Assembly (NCBI RefSeq): GCF_009708175.1
Contig: NZ_WMBB01000009.1
Span: 248,001-312,000, forward strand
From: Nocardia aurantiaca
GTDB lineage: Bacteria; Actinomycetota; Actinomycetes; Mycobacteriales; Mycobacteriaceae
DNA length: 64,000 nucleotides
Direction: 5' to 3'
Of this stretch, positions 1-9,208 are shown one piece after another. The translations under genes were made by a program, and so were the position numbers. Under the pieces are notes generated by a model, which worked only from the letters and a program-made list of their open reading frames with translations, was not told the DNA's origin and searched no databases. Numbering within the stretch: position 1 is the first letter of the stretch; the number at the start of each line of letters is the position of its first letter.

Positions 1-616
1 GGCAGGTCTCCTCCAGAAGAACGCGTTCCTCATTCAGTGGTACGGCATACAGAAACGACCGGGGCGCGTCCGGTTCCGCGCCGTTGTCGTCGCGCCAGTC
101 CATGAAGTAGGTATCCGCTTCGGGCCAGCGTGCCCGGTCGACGATCACCCCGAAGGCTGTCTGCTCGGCCAGGGCGGGGGAGCGGGCCACGCCGCGCGCG
201 TCGATGACCCGCCCCGCGGGGAGCACCTGGCCGGAGGCGAGGCGCGCCGACGGGAGGTCCGGTCCGTCGTGGCGGCGGCGGGCAGCGCGATCGATCGCGA
301 CCACGCTGTCCTGGATCAGCCGGGCGCCGGAGAGATCCAGCGAATCCTGCAGTGCCGCGGTATCGAAGACGATATACCGACGATCCAGCTCGATCCGGCG
401 ATGCGTCCACGCGACGGGGCGGTCGACCGCGGCCCCGATCGCCTCCGGCGCGATCCATTCGGGAAGCTCGTCCGCCCAGGCCGCATAGGTGGCCGCCCAG
501 CGCCGCCGCGGGTGCGGATCGACCACCGTGACCGTCAGCCCGTGCGCCAGGGCGCGGTGGGCGAGGGCTCGGCCCGCCGGGCCCGCGCCGCAGATCAGCA
601 GATCGTCGGTCACCAC
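1..616 (-). CDS. Lycopene cyclase family protein, N-terminal part (gene runs off the window)
   Basis: The minus strand reads VTDDLLICGAGPAGRALAHR from a GTG at 616 (or 613). GAGPAG is the Rossmann FAD/NAD-binding loop at residues 9-14. Further on are segments like those in lycopene beta-cyclases of the CrtL/CrtY type: QTAFGVIVD, YFMDWR and VPLNEERVLLEETC. These enzymes cyclise the ends of lycopene in carotenoid synthesis. About 205 residues are visible, roughly half of a normal cyclase, and the 3' half lies outside the window. No other carotenoid gene is visible here. The family call rests on remembered motifs. Confidence 0.8.
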   Translation of the reverse strand, partial: MVTDDLLICGAGPAGRALAHRALAHGLTVTVVDPHPRRRWAATYAAWADELPEWIAPEAIGAAVDRPVAWTHRRIELDRRYIVFDTAALQDSLDLSGARLIQDSVVAIDRAARRRHDGPDLPSARLASGQVLPAGRVIDARGVARSPALAEQTAFGVIVDRARWPEADTYFMDWRDDNGAEPDAPRSFLYAVPLNEERVLLEETC

Positions 617-705
617 GTGATTGGATCATGCCGGGTCCCGCGCATACGCTTCGGGAACGAATGCCGGGCCGGGGAGGGTCCGGGCAGGCCGCGAAAGGTG
701 AGCAG

Positions 706-1710
706 ATGACGTATCCACCCGCCGGTCCCGGCGGTGATCCCAATGCCCACGGGCAGCCGCCCCAGGACCCGGATCCCGCATGGTGGGACCATCCCGCCCA
801 GCAGGCCGGCGGCGAGCACCAGCCACAGCAGCCCGGGTGGCCGGGCCAGCAGCCGGCGGGACAGGCGGGCTGGGAGCCGACGCAGGTGAATTGGACTGCG
901 CAGCAGGGGTATCCGCAGCAGCAGGGCCACCCTCAGGACACGGGATACGCGCAGCAGCCGGGATTCCAGCAGAACCCGGGCTTCTCGCAACAGGCCGGCT
1001 TTCCGCAGCACCCGGGCTTTCCGCAGCAACCGGGCTTTCCGCCGCCGCAGCAGCCGAAGACGAACACGGGGTTGATCGTCGGCGTGGTACTCGGTGTGGT
1101 CGTGCTGCTCGCGGTCGCGGTCGGGGCGATCGTGCTCGTCTCCGGCGAGGGCGACTCCTCGCAGGCCGACGCCACCACCACGACCACCGCACCGACCACC
1201 ACCAGCGCGTCGACCACCACCCGCGGCGCGCCGACCACCTCCAAGTCCGCGCCGGGCGGGAGCCGCTTCAGCTACACCGAATTCGGCAAGGACTGGAACT
1301 TCAAGCTGGGTGACGTCGCGCTGCAGGCCGCGTATGTGTCCGGCCGTGACTTCGACTCCTGCGCTCCCATCGAGGAAGCGGGCAAACTGACCGGCCTCGG
1401 CTGCCAACGCGCCTCGGAAATGGCGTGGAAGGCCGAGAACGGCGCGCTCATGCTGACCCAGCTGGTGCTCACCATGTCCGACGCCGACAAGGCCTCCGGC
1501 GCCGACGGCCAGTTCGACGACAAGGATGTCATTCTGCCCGAGGGCAGTTACATCAACGACTTCGAAACCGGTAAGTGGCGCGACGGCAGCCAGGGCAAAT
1601 TCCTGGTGATCACCGTCGCCACCGCCACCCCCGCGGTGGACGACGCGACGATCAGCAAATACCTGAAATACCGCAACAGCGACACCCTCGGCGCACTGGC
1701 CTTCCGCTGA
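706..1710 (+). CDS. Pro/Gln-rich single-pass membrane protein with Thr-rich linker
   Basis: The protein has 334 residues. ATG 706 is chosen because GAAAGG stands just upstream; an in-frame ATG at 628 would overlap the divergent cyclase gene. Residues 1-120 are rich in Pro, Gln and Gly and carry repeated PGF units (QQPGF, QNPGF, QHPGF), so they are probably disordered and cytoplasmic. A hydrophobic helix follows (LIVGVVLGVVVLLAVAVGAI), then a run of Thr (TTTTTAPTTTSAS) typical of an extracellular linker, then a globular C-terminal domain of about 140 residues. This layout is common among actinobacterial cell-envelope proteins of unknown function. I do not recognise the C-terminal domain. Confidence 0.85.
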   Translation: MTYPPAGPGGDPNAHGQPPQDPDPAWWDHPAQQAGGEHQPQQPGWPGQQPAGQAGWEPTQVNWTAQQGYPQQQGHPQDTGYAQQPGFQQNPGFSQQAGFPQHPGFPQQPGFPPPQQPKTNTGLIVGVVLGVVVLLAVAVGAIVLVSGEGDSSQADATTTTTAPTTTSASTTTRGAPTTSKSAPGGSRFSYTEFGKDWNFKLGDVALQAAYVSGRDFDSCAPIEEAGKLTGLGCQRASEMAWKAENGALMLTQLVLTMSDADKASGADGQFDDKDVILPEGSYINDFETGKWRDGSQGKFLVITVATATPAVDDATISKYLKYRNSDTLGALAFR

Positions 1711-1773
1711 GTCGTCGCCACTCGCGGGGCGCGGCAGCCGAATTCGTCCCATCGTGGGGGTGGGATCCGCACC

Positions 1774-1812
1774 GCTCGTGCCCGGCACCGAATCTCGGTG
1801 CCGGGCACGAGC
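1774..1812. terminator. Strong bidirectional hairpin terminator between convergent genes
   Basis: A perfect 18-bp inverted repeat (1774-1791 with 1795-1812) has a 3-nt loop, ATC. The stem is mostly G+C and is followed by TTTCAT on the plus strand. It lies between the stop of the membrane protein (1710) and the stop of the SDR gene (1829) and can serve both directions. Confidence 0.85.
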
Positions 1813-1828
1813 TTTCATCTCTCCGGTC

Positions 1829-2593
1829 TCAGATGCCGCCGGTGGCCAGCAGACCGCCGTCCACCCGCACGGTCGTACCGGTGATCCACGAGGATTCGTC
1901 CGAGGCCAGGAACCCGATCAGCGCCGCCACATCCTCCGGCGACCCCAGCCGCTTCATCGGGTACGCGCCCGCCGCGGCCTCCTCGTCAGCCGAGTACAGC
2001 GCGTCGGCGAACTTGGTCTTGATCACGCCGGGCGCTACCGCGTTCACTCGGATCTTCGGACCCAGCTGCCAGGCCAGCTCCTCGGTGAGCCGGATGAGCG
2101 CGGCCTTCGACGCCCCGTATGCGGCGATGACTCCGGTGGACCGCAGCCCCGCGACGCTGGCGACGTTGACGACAGCGCCCCCGTGCTCACCCATCCACGC
2201 CTTGTAAGCCTGCTGCACATAGCCCAGCGCCGCAACGACATTCACGTCGAAGATCTTGCGCACGGCATCCAGATCGGCGTCCATCAGCGCCCCGTACACC
2301 GGGTTGATGCCGGTGTTGTTGATCAGCACATCGAGCGACCCGAACTGCGCCACCGCCGTCGCGACCTGCTCGGCCCGGGCCGCCGCATCCCCGGAGTTAC
2401 CCGCGACCGCGACGACCTTCCCCGGATGCCCCAGCCCCCGCAGCCGCTCGGCGGCCTCCTCCAGCGGCTCCGGCTTGCGAGCCGAGATCACCACATTGGC
2501 CCCCCGTTCGAGCAGCTCCGCCGCCACCGCGAACCCGATACCCCGGCTGGCCCCGGTGACCAGCGCGCTCTTGCCCAACAAGTCATCACTCAT
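1829..2593 (-). CDS. SDR family NAD(P)-dependent oxidoreductase
   Basis: The protein has 254 residues and starts MSDDLLGKSALVTGASRGIG. It carries the classical short-chain dehydrogenase signatures: TGASRGIG at residues 13-20, an NNTG segment near 90, a catalytic Ser followed by YGASKAAL near 155-162, and a C-terminal end near VDGGLLATGGI. It resembles 3-oxoacyl-ACP reductase-like (FabG-type) SDRs, but the substrate cannot be read from sequence. It is a single gene, divergent from the TetR/acyl-CoA ligase operon. The start at 2593 is set by the usual N-terminus of the family. Confidence 0.92.
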   Translation of the reverse strand: MSDDLLGKSALVTGASRGIGFAVAAELLERGANVVISARKPEPLEEAAERLRGLGHPGKVVAVAGNSGDAAARAEQVATAVAQFGSLDVLINNTGINPVYGALMDADLDAVRKIFDVNVVAALGYVQQAYKAWMGEHGGAVVNVASVAGLRSTGVIAAYGASKAALIRLTEELAWQLGPKIRVNAVAPGVIKTKFADALYSADEEAAAGAYPMKRLGSPEDVAALIGFLASDESSWITGTTVRVDGGLLATGGI

Positions 2594-2929
2594 GTGACGG
2601 CACGTTACGTCAGTCGCCTGGTCGGGTCGAATCTGCCCCACGTCGGGGTTCATGCCGTCACACGATTCGTGGTCTCGCGCCGTGCACCGGTTCCGAGTCG
2701 GGTCAAAGGGTTCCGCTCCGAGCCGGAGGGCGGGGCTCGCCGGTGATGGCCGCCGGCGCTTGGTCTCCCTTTTTCTCTCGGAGTTCGATCGAGCGGTCCT
2801 CGACACGGGAGCGCTCCAGCGCGTCTTCGAAGCACACATCGAACGCGACGGCGGCGAACCCCTGGTCGCGCGGTTCGGTGAAACGCCGCCGCACCGGTGA
2901 GTGCCGACCGAATACCTCCCACTGAAATC
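2594..2929. other. Intergenic region between SDR and TetR genes
   Basis: Between the SDR start (2593) and the palindrome at 2930 lie 336 bases with no gene I can support. Short open frames exist on both strands but have no ribosome-binding site and no family resemblance. The region should hold the SDR promoter. Confidence 0.5.
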
Positions 2930-2965
2930 TTGACGTTGACGTCAACGTCAACACATACTGTGACG
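2930..2965 (+). promoter_or_regulatory. Perfect 22-bp palindromic operator overlapping a leaderless promoter
   Basis: Positions 2930-2951 are a perfect palindrome built from the hexamer TTGACG/GTTGAC repeated and then mirrored as GTCAAC. Its first hexamer, TTGACG (2930-2935), is a good -35. CATACT (2954-2959) is a fair -10 after an 18-bp spacer. Transcription would then start near 2966, at the GTG of the TetR gene, so the message is probably leaderless. The adjoining TetR protein is the likely ligand and would block its own operon. The reading of -35 and -10 is inference. Confidence 0.7.
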
Positions 2966-3586
2966 GTGACCACCAGCGAGCAGCAGGAGCAGGCGCGCTC
3001 GGCGCGCCAGGCCAGCGACAGCCGACGCCGCCGGGAGTTGCTGGCTGCCGCCGCCCGGTGCTTCGCCGAACTCGGCTACGAGGCCACCACCGCGCAAGCG
3101 GTCACCACGCGTGCCGAGGTCTCCCGAGCGACGTTCTACGCGTACTTCTCCTCGAAGGAGGAGGTGTTTCGTGCCGTCACCGAGGGTGTCTGCCAGCAGT
3201 TTCTCGATGCCCAGCATCTGGAGGGGCCGGTCGTCGACAACCTGCGCGAGGTGCTGCGCGCCACGACCGCCGCCGTGATCGAAGTGATCTTCGAGCACGG
3301 TCCGCTGGTCGGCCTGATCGACCACCGGGCGCAACTCGATCCCGAGATCGATGCGCTGTGGTCGGCTGTGCGCGCCCGGCTCGTCGCCCGCTACGTCCGG
3401 TTCATCGACAGGATCAACGACACCGGCGAGGGGACGCCGTGCGCGCCGTCCGCCGCCGTCGCGCAAACCCTCGCCGACGCCCAACTCGTGGGTGCGGCGC
3501 GCCTGGCATCCGCGACGGATGAGACCCGGGCCCAGTACATCTCGGACATGATCGCGATGTCCGAGCGCCTCATCGGATTCGCCTGA
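2966..3586 (+). CDS. TetR/AcrR family transcriptional regulator
   Basis: The protein has 206 residues. Residues about 20-70 (RRRELLAAAARCFAELGYEA, then SRATFYAYFSSKEEVFRAV) are a typical TetR helix-turn-helix. The C-terminal ligand domain is unassigned. GTG 2966 is chosen over an ATG at 2897 because the earlier start would put the 22-bp palindrome inside the gene. The gene leads an acyl-CoA ligase and an acyl-CoA carboxylase on the same strand, so it probably senses an acyl-CoA or related acid and represses this operon. Confidence 0.9.
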   Translation: MTTSEQQEQARSARQASDSRRRRELLAAAARCFAELGYEATTAQAVTTRAEVSRATFYAYFSSKEEVFRAVTEGVCQQFLDAQHLEGPVVDNLREVLRATTAAVIEVIFEHGPLVGLIDHRAQLDPEIDALWSAVRARLVARYVRFIDRINDTGEGTPCAPSAAVAQTLADAQLVGAARLASATDETRAQYISDMIAMSERLIGFA

Positions 3587-3626
3587 CGCCCCGGGGCTTC
3601 GGCAACGAAGAAGAAGTGGAGTTTCC

Positions 3627-5324
3627 ATGACCATGGCGACATCGCCGGCACTCGAAGCGGCGCTCGCCGAGGTGCGGCAGTTGCAGCAGGCCAACTGGCC
3701 GGCCGGGGTGCCGCGTGCGGTCGAGTACCCGCTCGGAACGCAGGGCCTGGTCGACTACCTGCGGCACTGGGCGTCCGCGCGTCCGGACACCGTCGCCATC
3801 GCCTTCTACGGTTGCGAGATCAGCTACGCCGAGTACGACGAGCTCTCGGACCGCTTCGCCGGCTGGCTGCTCGCGAACGGCGCGGTCGCCGGCGACCGGA
3901 TCGGTGTGAACCTGGGCAACTGCCCGCAGTTCCATGTCGCCATGCTCGGCATCCTCAAGATCGGTGCCGTACATGTGCCGATCAGCCCGATGCTGCGTGA
4001 ACACGAACTGGCACATGAACTCTCGGACGCCGGTGTGACGATCGTGCTGACCCAGCCGGCGCTGGCTCCGTTCGTCGAGTCGGTACGCGAGCGGACCCCG
4101 GTACGGCTGGTCGCCACCACCGACCTGTCGGACATGCTGACCGAGCAGGCCGTCGGCGCGCCATTCGAGGTCACCGACCCGGCTGCCACCGACTGGCGCG
4201 AGATCATGGAAAGCCCTCGCGCCGAGCCGATCCCGACCGACCCGGACGCGCTGGCCGCGTTGAACTACACCGGCGGCACCACCGGCATGCCCAAGGGCTG
4301 CGAGCACACCCAGCGGCATATGGTCTACACCGCCGCAACCGCCACCCTGGCGATGGGACGTCAGGTCGGTGAGAACCCGCCCACGGCGCTGGCGTTCCTG
4401 CCGGTGTTCTGGATCGCCGGTGAGGACTTCGGCATCCTGCTGCCGCTGGTGAACGGCGGCACCGTGGTACTGATCGTCCGCTGGGACGCAAGGGTCGTGC
4501 TCGAGTCGATCGAGCGCTACCGGGTCACCTCGATGGTCGGAACCGTCGACAACTACGTCGAGTTGATGGGCAGCCCCGGTTTCGCCGGCCGTGACCTGTC
4601 CAGCCTCGACACGCCGATGGCGGTCTCCTTCGTGCTCGAGCTCGACTCCGACACCCGGTCCCGGTGGCGGGCGGCGACCGGACACGTGCTGCGTGAGGGC
4701 AGCTACGGCATGACCGAGACGCATACCGCCGACACCATCACCCTCGGCTTCCAGTCGGATGACTACGACCTGAGCGGCGACCCGGTCTTCTGCGGACTCC
4801 CGGTGCCGGGCACCGACATCCTGATCGTCGACCCGGACGGTACTCCGGTTCCGGTGGGGGAGCAGGGCCAGATCATCATGCGCAGTCCCTCGATCATGAC
4901 CGGGTACTACCGCGACACCGCCGCCACCGCCGATGCCCTGCGTGACGGCTGGCTCCAGACCGGTGATCTCGGCAAATTCAGCGAGCGAGGAGCGCTGCAC
5001 TACCTCGCCCGAAACAAAGAGATGATCAAGACCAACGGGATGAGTGTGTTCCCGTCCGAGGTCGAGGCGCTGCTGATGCTGCACCCGGCGATCGAGGCAG
5101 CCGCCGTGGTCCCGAAGCCGGACCGTGACCGTGGTCAGGTCGCGTTCGCGTTCGTCCAGTTGGTCGACGGCGATGCCACCACCGCCGAGGAACTTGTCGG
5201 GTGGGCCCGCGAGAACATGGCCGGGTACAAGGTCCCGGAGATCGAGATCCTCGACCTGCTGCCGATGACCGCCACCGGCAAGGTGCGCAAGGGTGATCTC
5301 TTCGCACTGGTCGAGGAGCACTGA
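3627..5324 (+). CDS. AMP-binding acyl-CoA ligase (FadD-like)
   Basis: The protein has 565 residues, normal for class I adenylate-forming ligases. Motifs: NYTGGTTGMPKG near residue 213 (ATP/AMP binding), YGMTE near 361, TGDLG near 445, and the C-terminal PMTATGKVRKGD with its catalytic Lys near 555. It activates a carboxylic acid to an acyl-CoA with ATP. It ends one base before the ATG of the biotin-dependent carboxylase, which suggests that its product feeds that enzyme. Chain length and substrate are unknown. A purine-rich stretch (GAAGAAGAAGTGGAG) lies before the ATG. Confidence 0.92.
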   Translation: MTMATSPALEAALAEVRQLQQANWPAGVPRAVEYPLGTQGLVDYLRHWASARPDTVAIAFYGCEISYAEYDELSDRFAGWLLANGAVAGDRIGVNLGNCPQFHVAMLGILKIGAVHVPISPMLREHELAHELSDAGVTIVLTQPALAPFVESVRERTPVRLVATTDLSDMLTEQAVGAPFEVTDPAATDWREIMESPRAEPIPTDPDALAALNYTGGTTGMPKGCEHTQRHMVYTAATATLAMGRQVGENPPTALAFLPVFWIAGEDFGILLPLVNGGTVVLIVRWDARVVLESIERYRVTSMVGTVDNYVELMGSPGFAGRDLSSLDTPMAVSFVLELDSDTRSRWRAATGHVLREGSYGMTETHTADTITLGFQSDDYDLSGDPVFCGLPVPGTDILIVDPDGTPVPVGEQGQIIMRSPSIMTGYYRDTAATADALRDGWLQTGDLGKFSERGALHYLARNKEMIKTNGMSVFPSEVEALLMLHPAIEAAAVVPKPDRDRGQVAFAFVQLVDGDATTAEELVGWARENMAGYKVPEIEILDLLPMTATGKVRKGDLFALVEEH

Positions 5325-5325
5325 C

Positions 5326-8300
5326 ATGACCGAGATGTCCATGGCCACCGTCCTGGTCGCCAACCGCGGTGAGATCGCGCTGCGGATCATCCGCTCCGCC
5401 ACCGAACACGGCCTCGACACCGTCGCCGTGTACGCCACCGACGACGCCGACGCTCCGCATGTCGCCGCCGCGACCACCGCCGTCGCGCTCGCCGGAGCCG
5501 GCCCGGCCGCGTACCTCGACCGGCAGGCGATGCTCGCCGCGGCGGCGGCCACCGGCGCGACACTGGTGCACCCGGGTTACGGATTCCTCAGTGAGAACGC
5601 CGAATTCGCCCGCGACTGCGAGAGCGCCGGACTGACGTTCGTCGGACCCGACGCGGCGTTGCTCGACCGCTTCGGGGACAAGGCGTCCGCTCGGGCCGCC
5701 GCGGTCGGGTCGAACGTGCCGGTCCTCGCGGCCACCGAGGGCGGCGTCAGCGAGGACCACGTGCGCGAGTTCCTCGCCGCGCACCCGCGCGGCGTGATGA
5801 TCAAGGCGCTCGCGGGTGGTGGCGGTCGGGGCATGCGCCCGGTCCGCTCGCCGGACGAGGTTGCCGAGGCCTACCGAGCCTGTGCGTCCGAGGCCGAACT
5901 CGGCTTCGGCAACCCCGCACTGTTCGCCGAGGCGCTGTGCGAGGGCGCCCGGCACATCGAGGTACAGATCGTGGCCGCCCCGGACGCGGACGGCACCACC
6001 CGCGCACTGGCGCTCGGCGACCGGGACTGCAGTGTCCAGCGCAGGCACCAGAAGGTGATCGAGGTCGCGCCCGCCCAGCGATTGAGCGAGCGGACCCGGC
6101 TCGAGTTGCATCGAGCCGCCGCCCGCCTGTGCGCCGATCACGGCTACCGCGGCCTGGCCACGGTCGAATTCCTGGTCACCGGTGAGGAATTCGTATTCCT
6201 CGAGGTCAACCCGAGGATTCAGGTCGAGCATACGATCACCGAGGAGGTCACCGGCACCGACCTGGTGACGGTGGGCCTGGACATCGCACGCGGCGCGTCG
6301 CTCGCCGACCTCGGACTGCCCGCGGGCGTCGTCGCACACGCGGGCCAGGTGACCGGGACCGCGGCCGACGCCCGTGGCATCGCGGTACAGGCCCGGGTCA
6401 ACATAGAGTCGATGACCACGGACGGGCGCACGGTTCCCGCGGCGGGCACCCTGACCGCGTTCTCCGCGCCGACCGGCCCGGGCATCCGGGTGGACACCTA
6501 CGGCCGGCGCGGACTGACCACCAGTCCGCGCTACGACTCGTTGCTGGCCAAGGTCATTACCCACACCCGCGCTGACGACTTCGCGGCCGCGCTGCGCAAG
6601 ACCGACACCGCGCTGCGGGAGTTCACCGTCGAGGGCGTGAGCACCAACATCTCCTTCCTGCGAGCGGTGCTGGCGGACAAGGACTTCGGGTCCGGAGCCG
6701 TGTCCACGTCACACCTGGAGGAGCGGATCGCGGACCTCGTCGCGGCCGCGGCGGACAGGGCCGCCGAGTCCGGCGCCACCGCGTCCACGCAGCCCCGCCC
6801 ACGGCCCGCGGCCCCGGAAATCGACCTCGTCGCCGGTGACGAGCTCGTGCGGGCCGATCTGATGGGGATCGTGGTGGAGGTCGCGGACGTCGACGACACC
6901 GTGCCGGTGGGCGCCCCGCTGGTCGTGCTCGAGGCGATGAAAATGCAGCACGTGCTCGCGGCGCGGAGTGATTCACGGGTGGTGCGGGTGCTCGTCGAAC
7001 CCGGTCGGTCCGTGAACATCGGTGATCCACTGGTGGTCGTTCGTGCGGCGACAGCCGGTGCGGAGGCGTCGGCCGCCGCGGCCCTCGATCTCGACCACAT
7101 TCGCCCCGACCTCGCCGAGGTGATCGCCCGGCACGAGTTCACCCTCGACGCCGCCCGGCCGACGGCGGTCGCCAAGCGGCACAAGGTCGGTCGCCGCACC
7201 GCGCGGGAGAACATCGCCGATCTCGTCGACGAGGGCAGCCTCGTCGAGTATGGCGCTCTGGCCCTGGCCGCCCAGCGGACCAGGCGTACCGAGCAGGACC
7301 TGATCGAGAACACGCCTGCCGACGGGCTGATCGCCGGGGTCGCGACGATCGGGGCCGACACATTCGGCGCGCCCGCCGCGGAGACCGTCGTCATCTCGTA
7401 CGACTACACCGTGCTCGCCGGTACCCAGGGCATGCGCAACCACACCAAGACCGACCGGATGCTGGAAATGGCCTCGCGCAAACGGATTCCGTTGGTGCTG
7501 TTCGCGGAGGGTGGCGGCGGTCGGCCCGGCGACACCGACGCGAACGGCGCCAGCGGCCTCGAGCTGAGCACGTTCCGCGCGATGGCCGGGCTCCGTGGCG
7601 TCGTGCCGACCGTCGCCATCGTGTCCGGACGCTGCTTCGCGGGCAACGCGGCCCTCGCCGGCGCGTGTGACGTGCTGATCGCCACTCCCGACGCCAACAT
7701 CGGCATGGGCGGGCCTGCGATGGTCGAGGGTGGCGGTCTCGGTGTACACCGGCCCGAGGACATCGGTCCGATCGACGTACAGACCCGCAACGGGGTCGTG
7801 CACCTGGTGGCCCGGGACGAGGCGAACGCCGTCGAGTTGGCGAAGAAGTACCTGTCGTACTTCCAGGGCACTGTCACCGACTGGGCCGCGCCGGACGAGC
7901 GGCTCGCCCGTCACGTGGTGCCGGAGAACCGACTGCGTGCCTACGACGTCCGCACGGCGATCGAGGCGATCGCGGACGTCGGCTCGGTGCTGGAGTTGCA
8001 GCCCGCCTACGGCCAGGGCATGGTCACCGCGCTCATCCGCGTCGAGGGCGTCGCGTACGGTGTCGTCGCCAACTCCAGCCTCCACCTCGGTGGCGCGATC
8101 GATGCCGAGGCCGCGGACAAGGGCGCAGACTTCCTCACGATGTGTCAGGCGCACGGGTTGCCGGTGGTGACCCTCTGCGACACCCCGGGATTCATGGTCG
8201 GCCCGGAGTCGGAGAAGGAGGCGACGGTGCGGCGCTTCGGCCGGTTGTTCGTCGCCGGTGCCCGGCTGACGGTGCCGTTCGGGACGATCATCCTGCGCAA

Positions 8301-8607
8301 GGGCTACGGCCTCGGCGCGATGGCGATGGCCGGCGGTTCATTCCACGCACCGGAGTTCACCGTTGCCTGGCCCACCGGTGAGATCGGACCGATGGGGCTC
8401 GAGGGCGCGGTCCGGCTCGGCTTCCGAAAGGAGCTCGACGCCGTCGCGGATCCGAAGGAACGGGACGCCCTGTTCACGACGCTCGTCGGGCAGGCGTACC
8501 AGCAGGGTAAGGCGCTCCATGCGGGTACCACCTTCGAGCTCGACGACGTGATCGATCCGGCGCAGTCGCGGACCTGGATCCGGCAGCTGGGCCGAGCGCG
8601 GGCCTGA
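5326..8607 (+). CDS. Single-chain biotin-dependent acyl-CoA carboxylase
   Basis: One polypeptide of 1093 residues holds all activities. Residues 1-460 are biotin carboxylase (VLVANRGEIALRI at 8-20, NPRIQVEHTITEE near 295). A biotinyl domain has EAMKMQH at 535-541, so Lys538 should carry biotin. A carboxyltransferase with beta- and alpha-like halves runs from about 610 to the end. Most actinobacterial acyl-CoA carboxylases are split into separate subunits; a single-chain long-chain acyl-CoA carboxylase has been described from Mycobacterium avium. The start is the ATG one base after the ligase stop, so translation is probably coupled. Substrate is not readable. Confidence 0.93.
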   Translation: MTEMSMATVLVANRGEIALRIIRSATEHGLDTVAVYATDDADAPHVAAATTAVALAGAGPAAYLDRQAMLAAAAATGATLVHPGYGFLSENAEFARDCESAGLTFVGPDAALLDRFGDKASARAAAVGSNVPVLAATEGGVSEDHVREFLAAHPRGVMIKALAGGGGRGMRPVRSPDEVAEAYRACASEAELGFGNPALFAEALCEGARHIEVQIVAAPDADGTTRALALGDRDCSVQRRHQKVIEVAPAQRLSERTRLELHRAAARLCADHGYRGLATVEFLVTGEEFVFLEVNPRIQVEHTITEEVTGTDLVTVGLDIARGASLADLGLPAGVVAHAGQVTGTAADARGIAVQARVNIESMTTDGRTVPAAGTLTAFSAPTGPGIRVDTYGRRGLTTSPRYDSLLAKVITHTRADDFAAALRKTDTALREFTVEGVSTNISFLRAVLADKDFGSGAVSTSHLEERIADLVAAAADRAAESGATASTQPRPRPAAPEIDLVAGDELVRADLMGIVVEVADVDDTVPVGAPLVVLEAMKMQHVLAARSDSRVVRVLVEPGRSVNIGDPLVVVRAATAGAEASAAAALDLDHIRPDLAEVIARHEFTLDAARPTAVAKRHKVGRRTARENIADLVDEGSLVEYGALALAAQRTRRTEQDLIENTPADGLIAGVATIGADTFGAPAAETVVISYDYTVLAGTQGMRNHTKTDRMLEMASRKRIPLVLFAEGGGGRPGDTDANGASGLELSTFRAMAGLRGVVPTVAIVSGRCFAGNAALAGACDVLIATPDANIGMGGPAMVEGGGLGVHRPEDIGPIDVQTRNGVVHLVARDEANAVELAKKYLSYFQGTVTDWAAPDERLARHVVPENRLRAYDVRTAIEAIADVGSVLELQPAYGQGMVTALIRVEGVAYGVVANSSLHLGGAIDAEAADKGADFLTMCQAHGLPVVTLCDTPGFMVGPESEKEATVRRFGRLFVAGARLTVPFGTIILRKGYGLGAMAMAGGSFHAPEFTVAWPTGEIGPMGLEGAVRLGFRKELDAVADPKERDALFTTLVGQAYQQGKALHAGTTFELDDVIDPAQSRTWIRQLGRARA

Positions 8608-8686
8608 TCGGGGATTCCCATACGCGCAGAGCAACAGGCAGCCGACAACGCCACAGTGCGGGCCGCAGGTCTCGATGGATCCAGTC

Positions 8687-9124
8687 CTACGCTGAGTCGG
8701 CCAATCGGGTCGGCAGAGGTGCGAGGGTGAAGTTCTGCCGGATGTAGGTGTCCATCTGATGTTGGTCGAGGCACAGGTCGACGACCCGATCGACCTTGCC
8801 GTCGGCAGTGAAGTGCCACACCAGCGCCCACAGGGTGTCGACCTTGCCTTCACCGCCGGTCGAATAGCCACGGTGGACATCGACGACGTACTCGTCATTG
8901 GCCTCGAGGAAGAAGGTCTCGGCCTTGAACCCCGCCTCGGCCAGCTGGGCGAAGAAGGCCAGCACCTCGTCGAGCCCGCGCTGTGTTCCCGACAGCGCGT
9001 GGTGACCGGGAATGGTCCAGGCGATGTCGTCGGTCAGCACCGCCCGCATACCGTCGAGGTCGTAGCGCGCGTAGGCGTCGAAGAATTCGGTGATCGCCTG
9101 AATCTTCGGGTCGTTGTGTGCCAC
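8687..9124 (-). CDS. Nuclear transport factor 2-like (SnoaL-type) protein
   Basis: The protein has 145 residues. It shows the NTF2-like pattern: an N-terminal helix (AITEFFDAYARYDLDGMRAVLTDDI), W-T-I-P-G-H-H, then a curved sheet with VDTLWALVWHFTADGKV. These small alpha+beta barrels act as isomerases, cyclases, hydrolases or binding proteins, so no reaction can be named. The start is GTG 9124, preceded by GAAAGGA. An ATG five bases upstream is in another frame. Confidence 0.85.
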   Translation of the reverse strand: MAHNDPKIQAITEFFDAYARYDLDGMRAVLTDDIAWTIPGHHALSGTQRGLDEVLAFFAQLAEAGFKAETFFLEANDEYVVDVHRGYSTGGEGKVDTLWALVWHFTADGKVDRVVDLCLDQHQMDTYIRQNFTLAPLPTRLADSA

Positions 9125-9208
9125 TGCATATTTCCTTTCGAGAATCGGAACAGGGCCAGCCTGCGGCAGACCGCTGAGGCGGCACTGGCGTCCGTCGTCA
9201 GCGTCGTC

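Noticed and set aside
910..1060. Repeated CAGCAGCCGGG-like units, considered as a repeat array
   Set aside because: They encode the Gln-Pro-Gly-Phe repeats of the membrane protein and vary in length; not a DNA-level array or CRISPR.
2650..2973. Small minus-strand frames across the TetR promoter region
   Set aside because: They run through the operator palindrome, have no start signal and no family resemblance.
3570..5552. Long minus-strand frame of 660 codons
   Set aside because: It mirrors the acyl-CoA ligase and the start of the carboxylase, which carry clear motifs on the plus strand.
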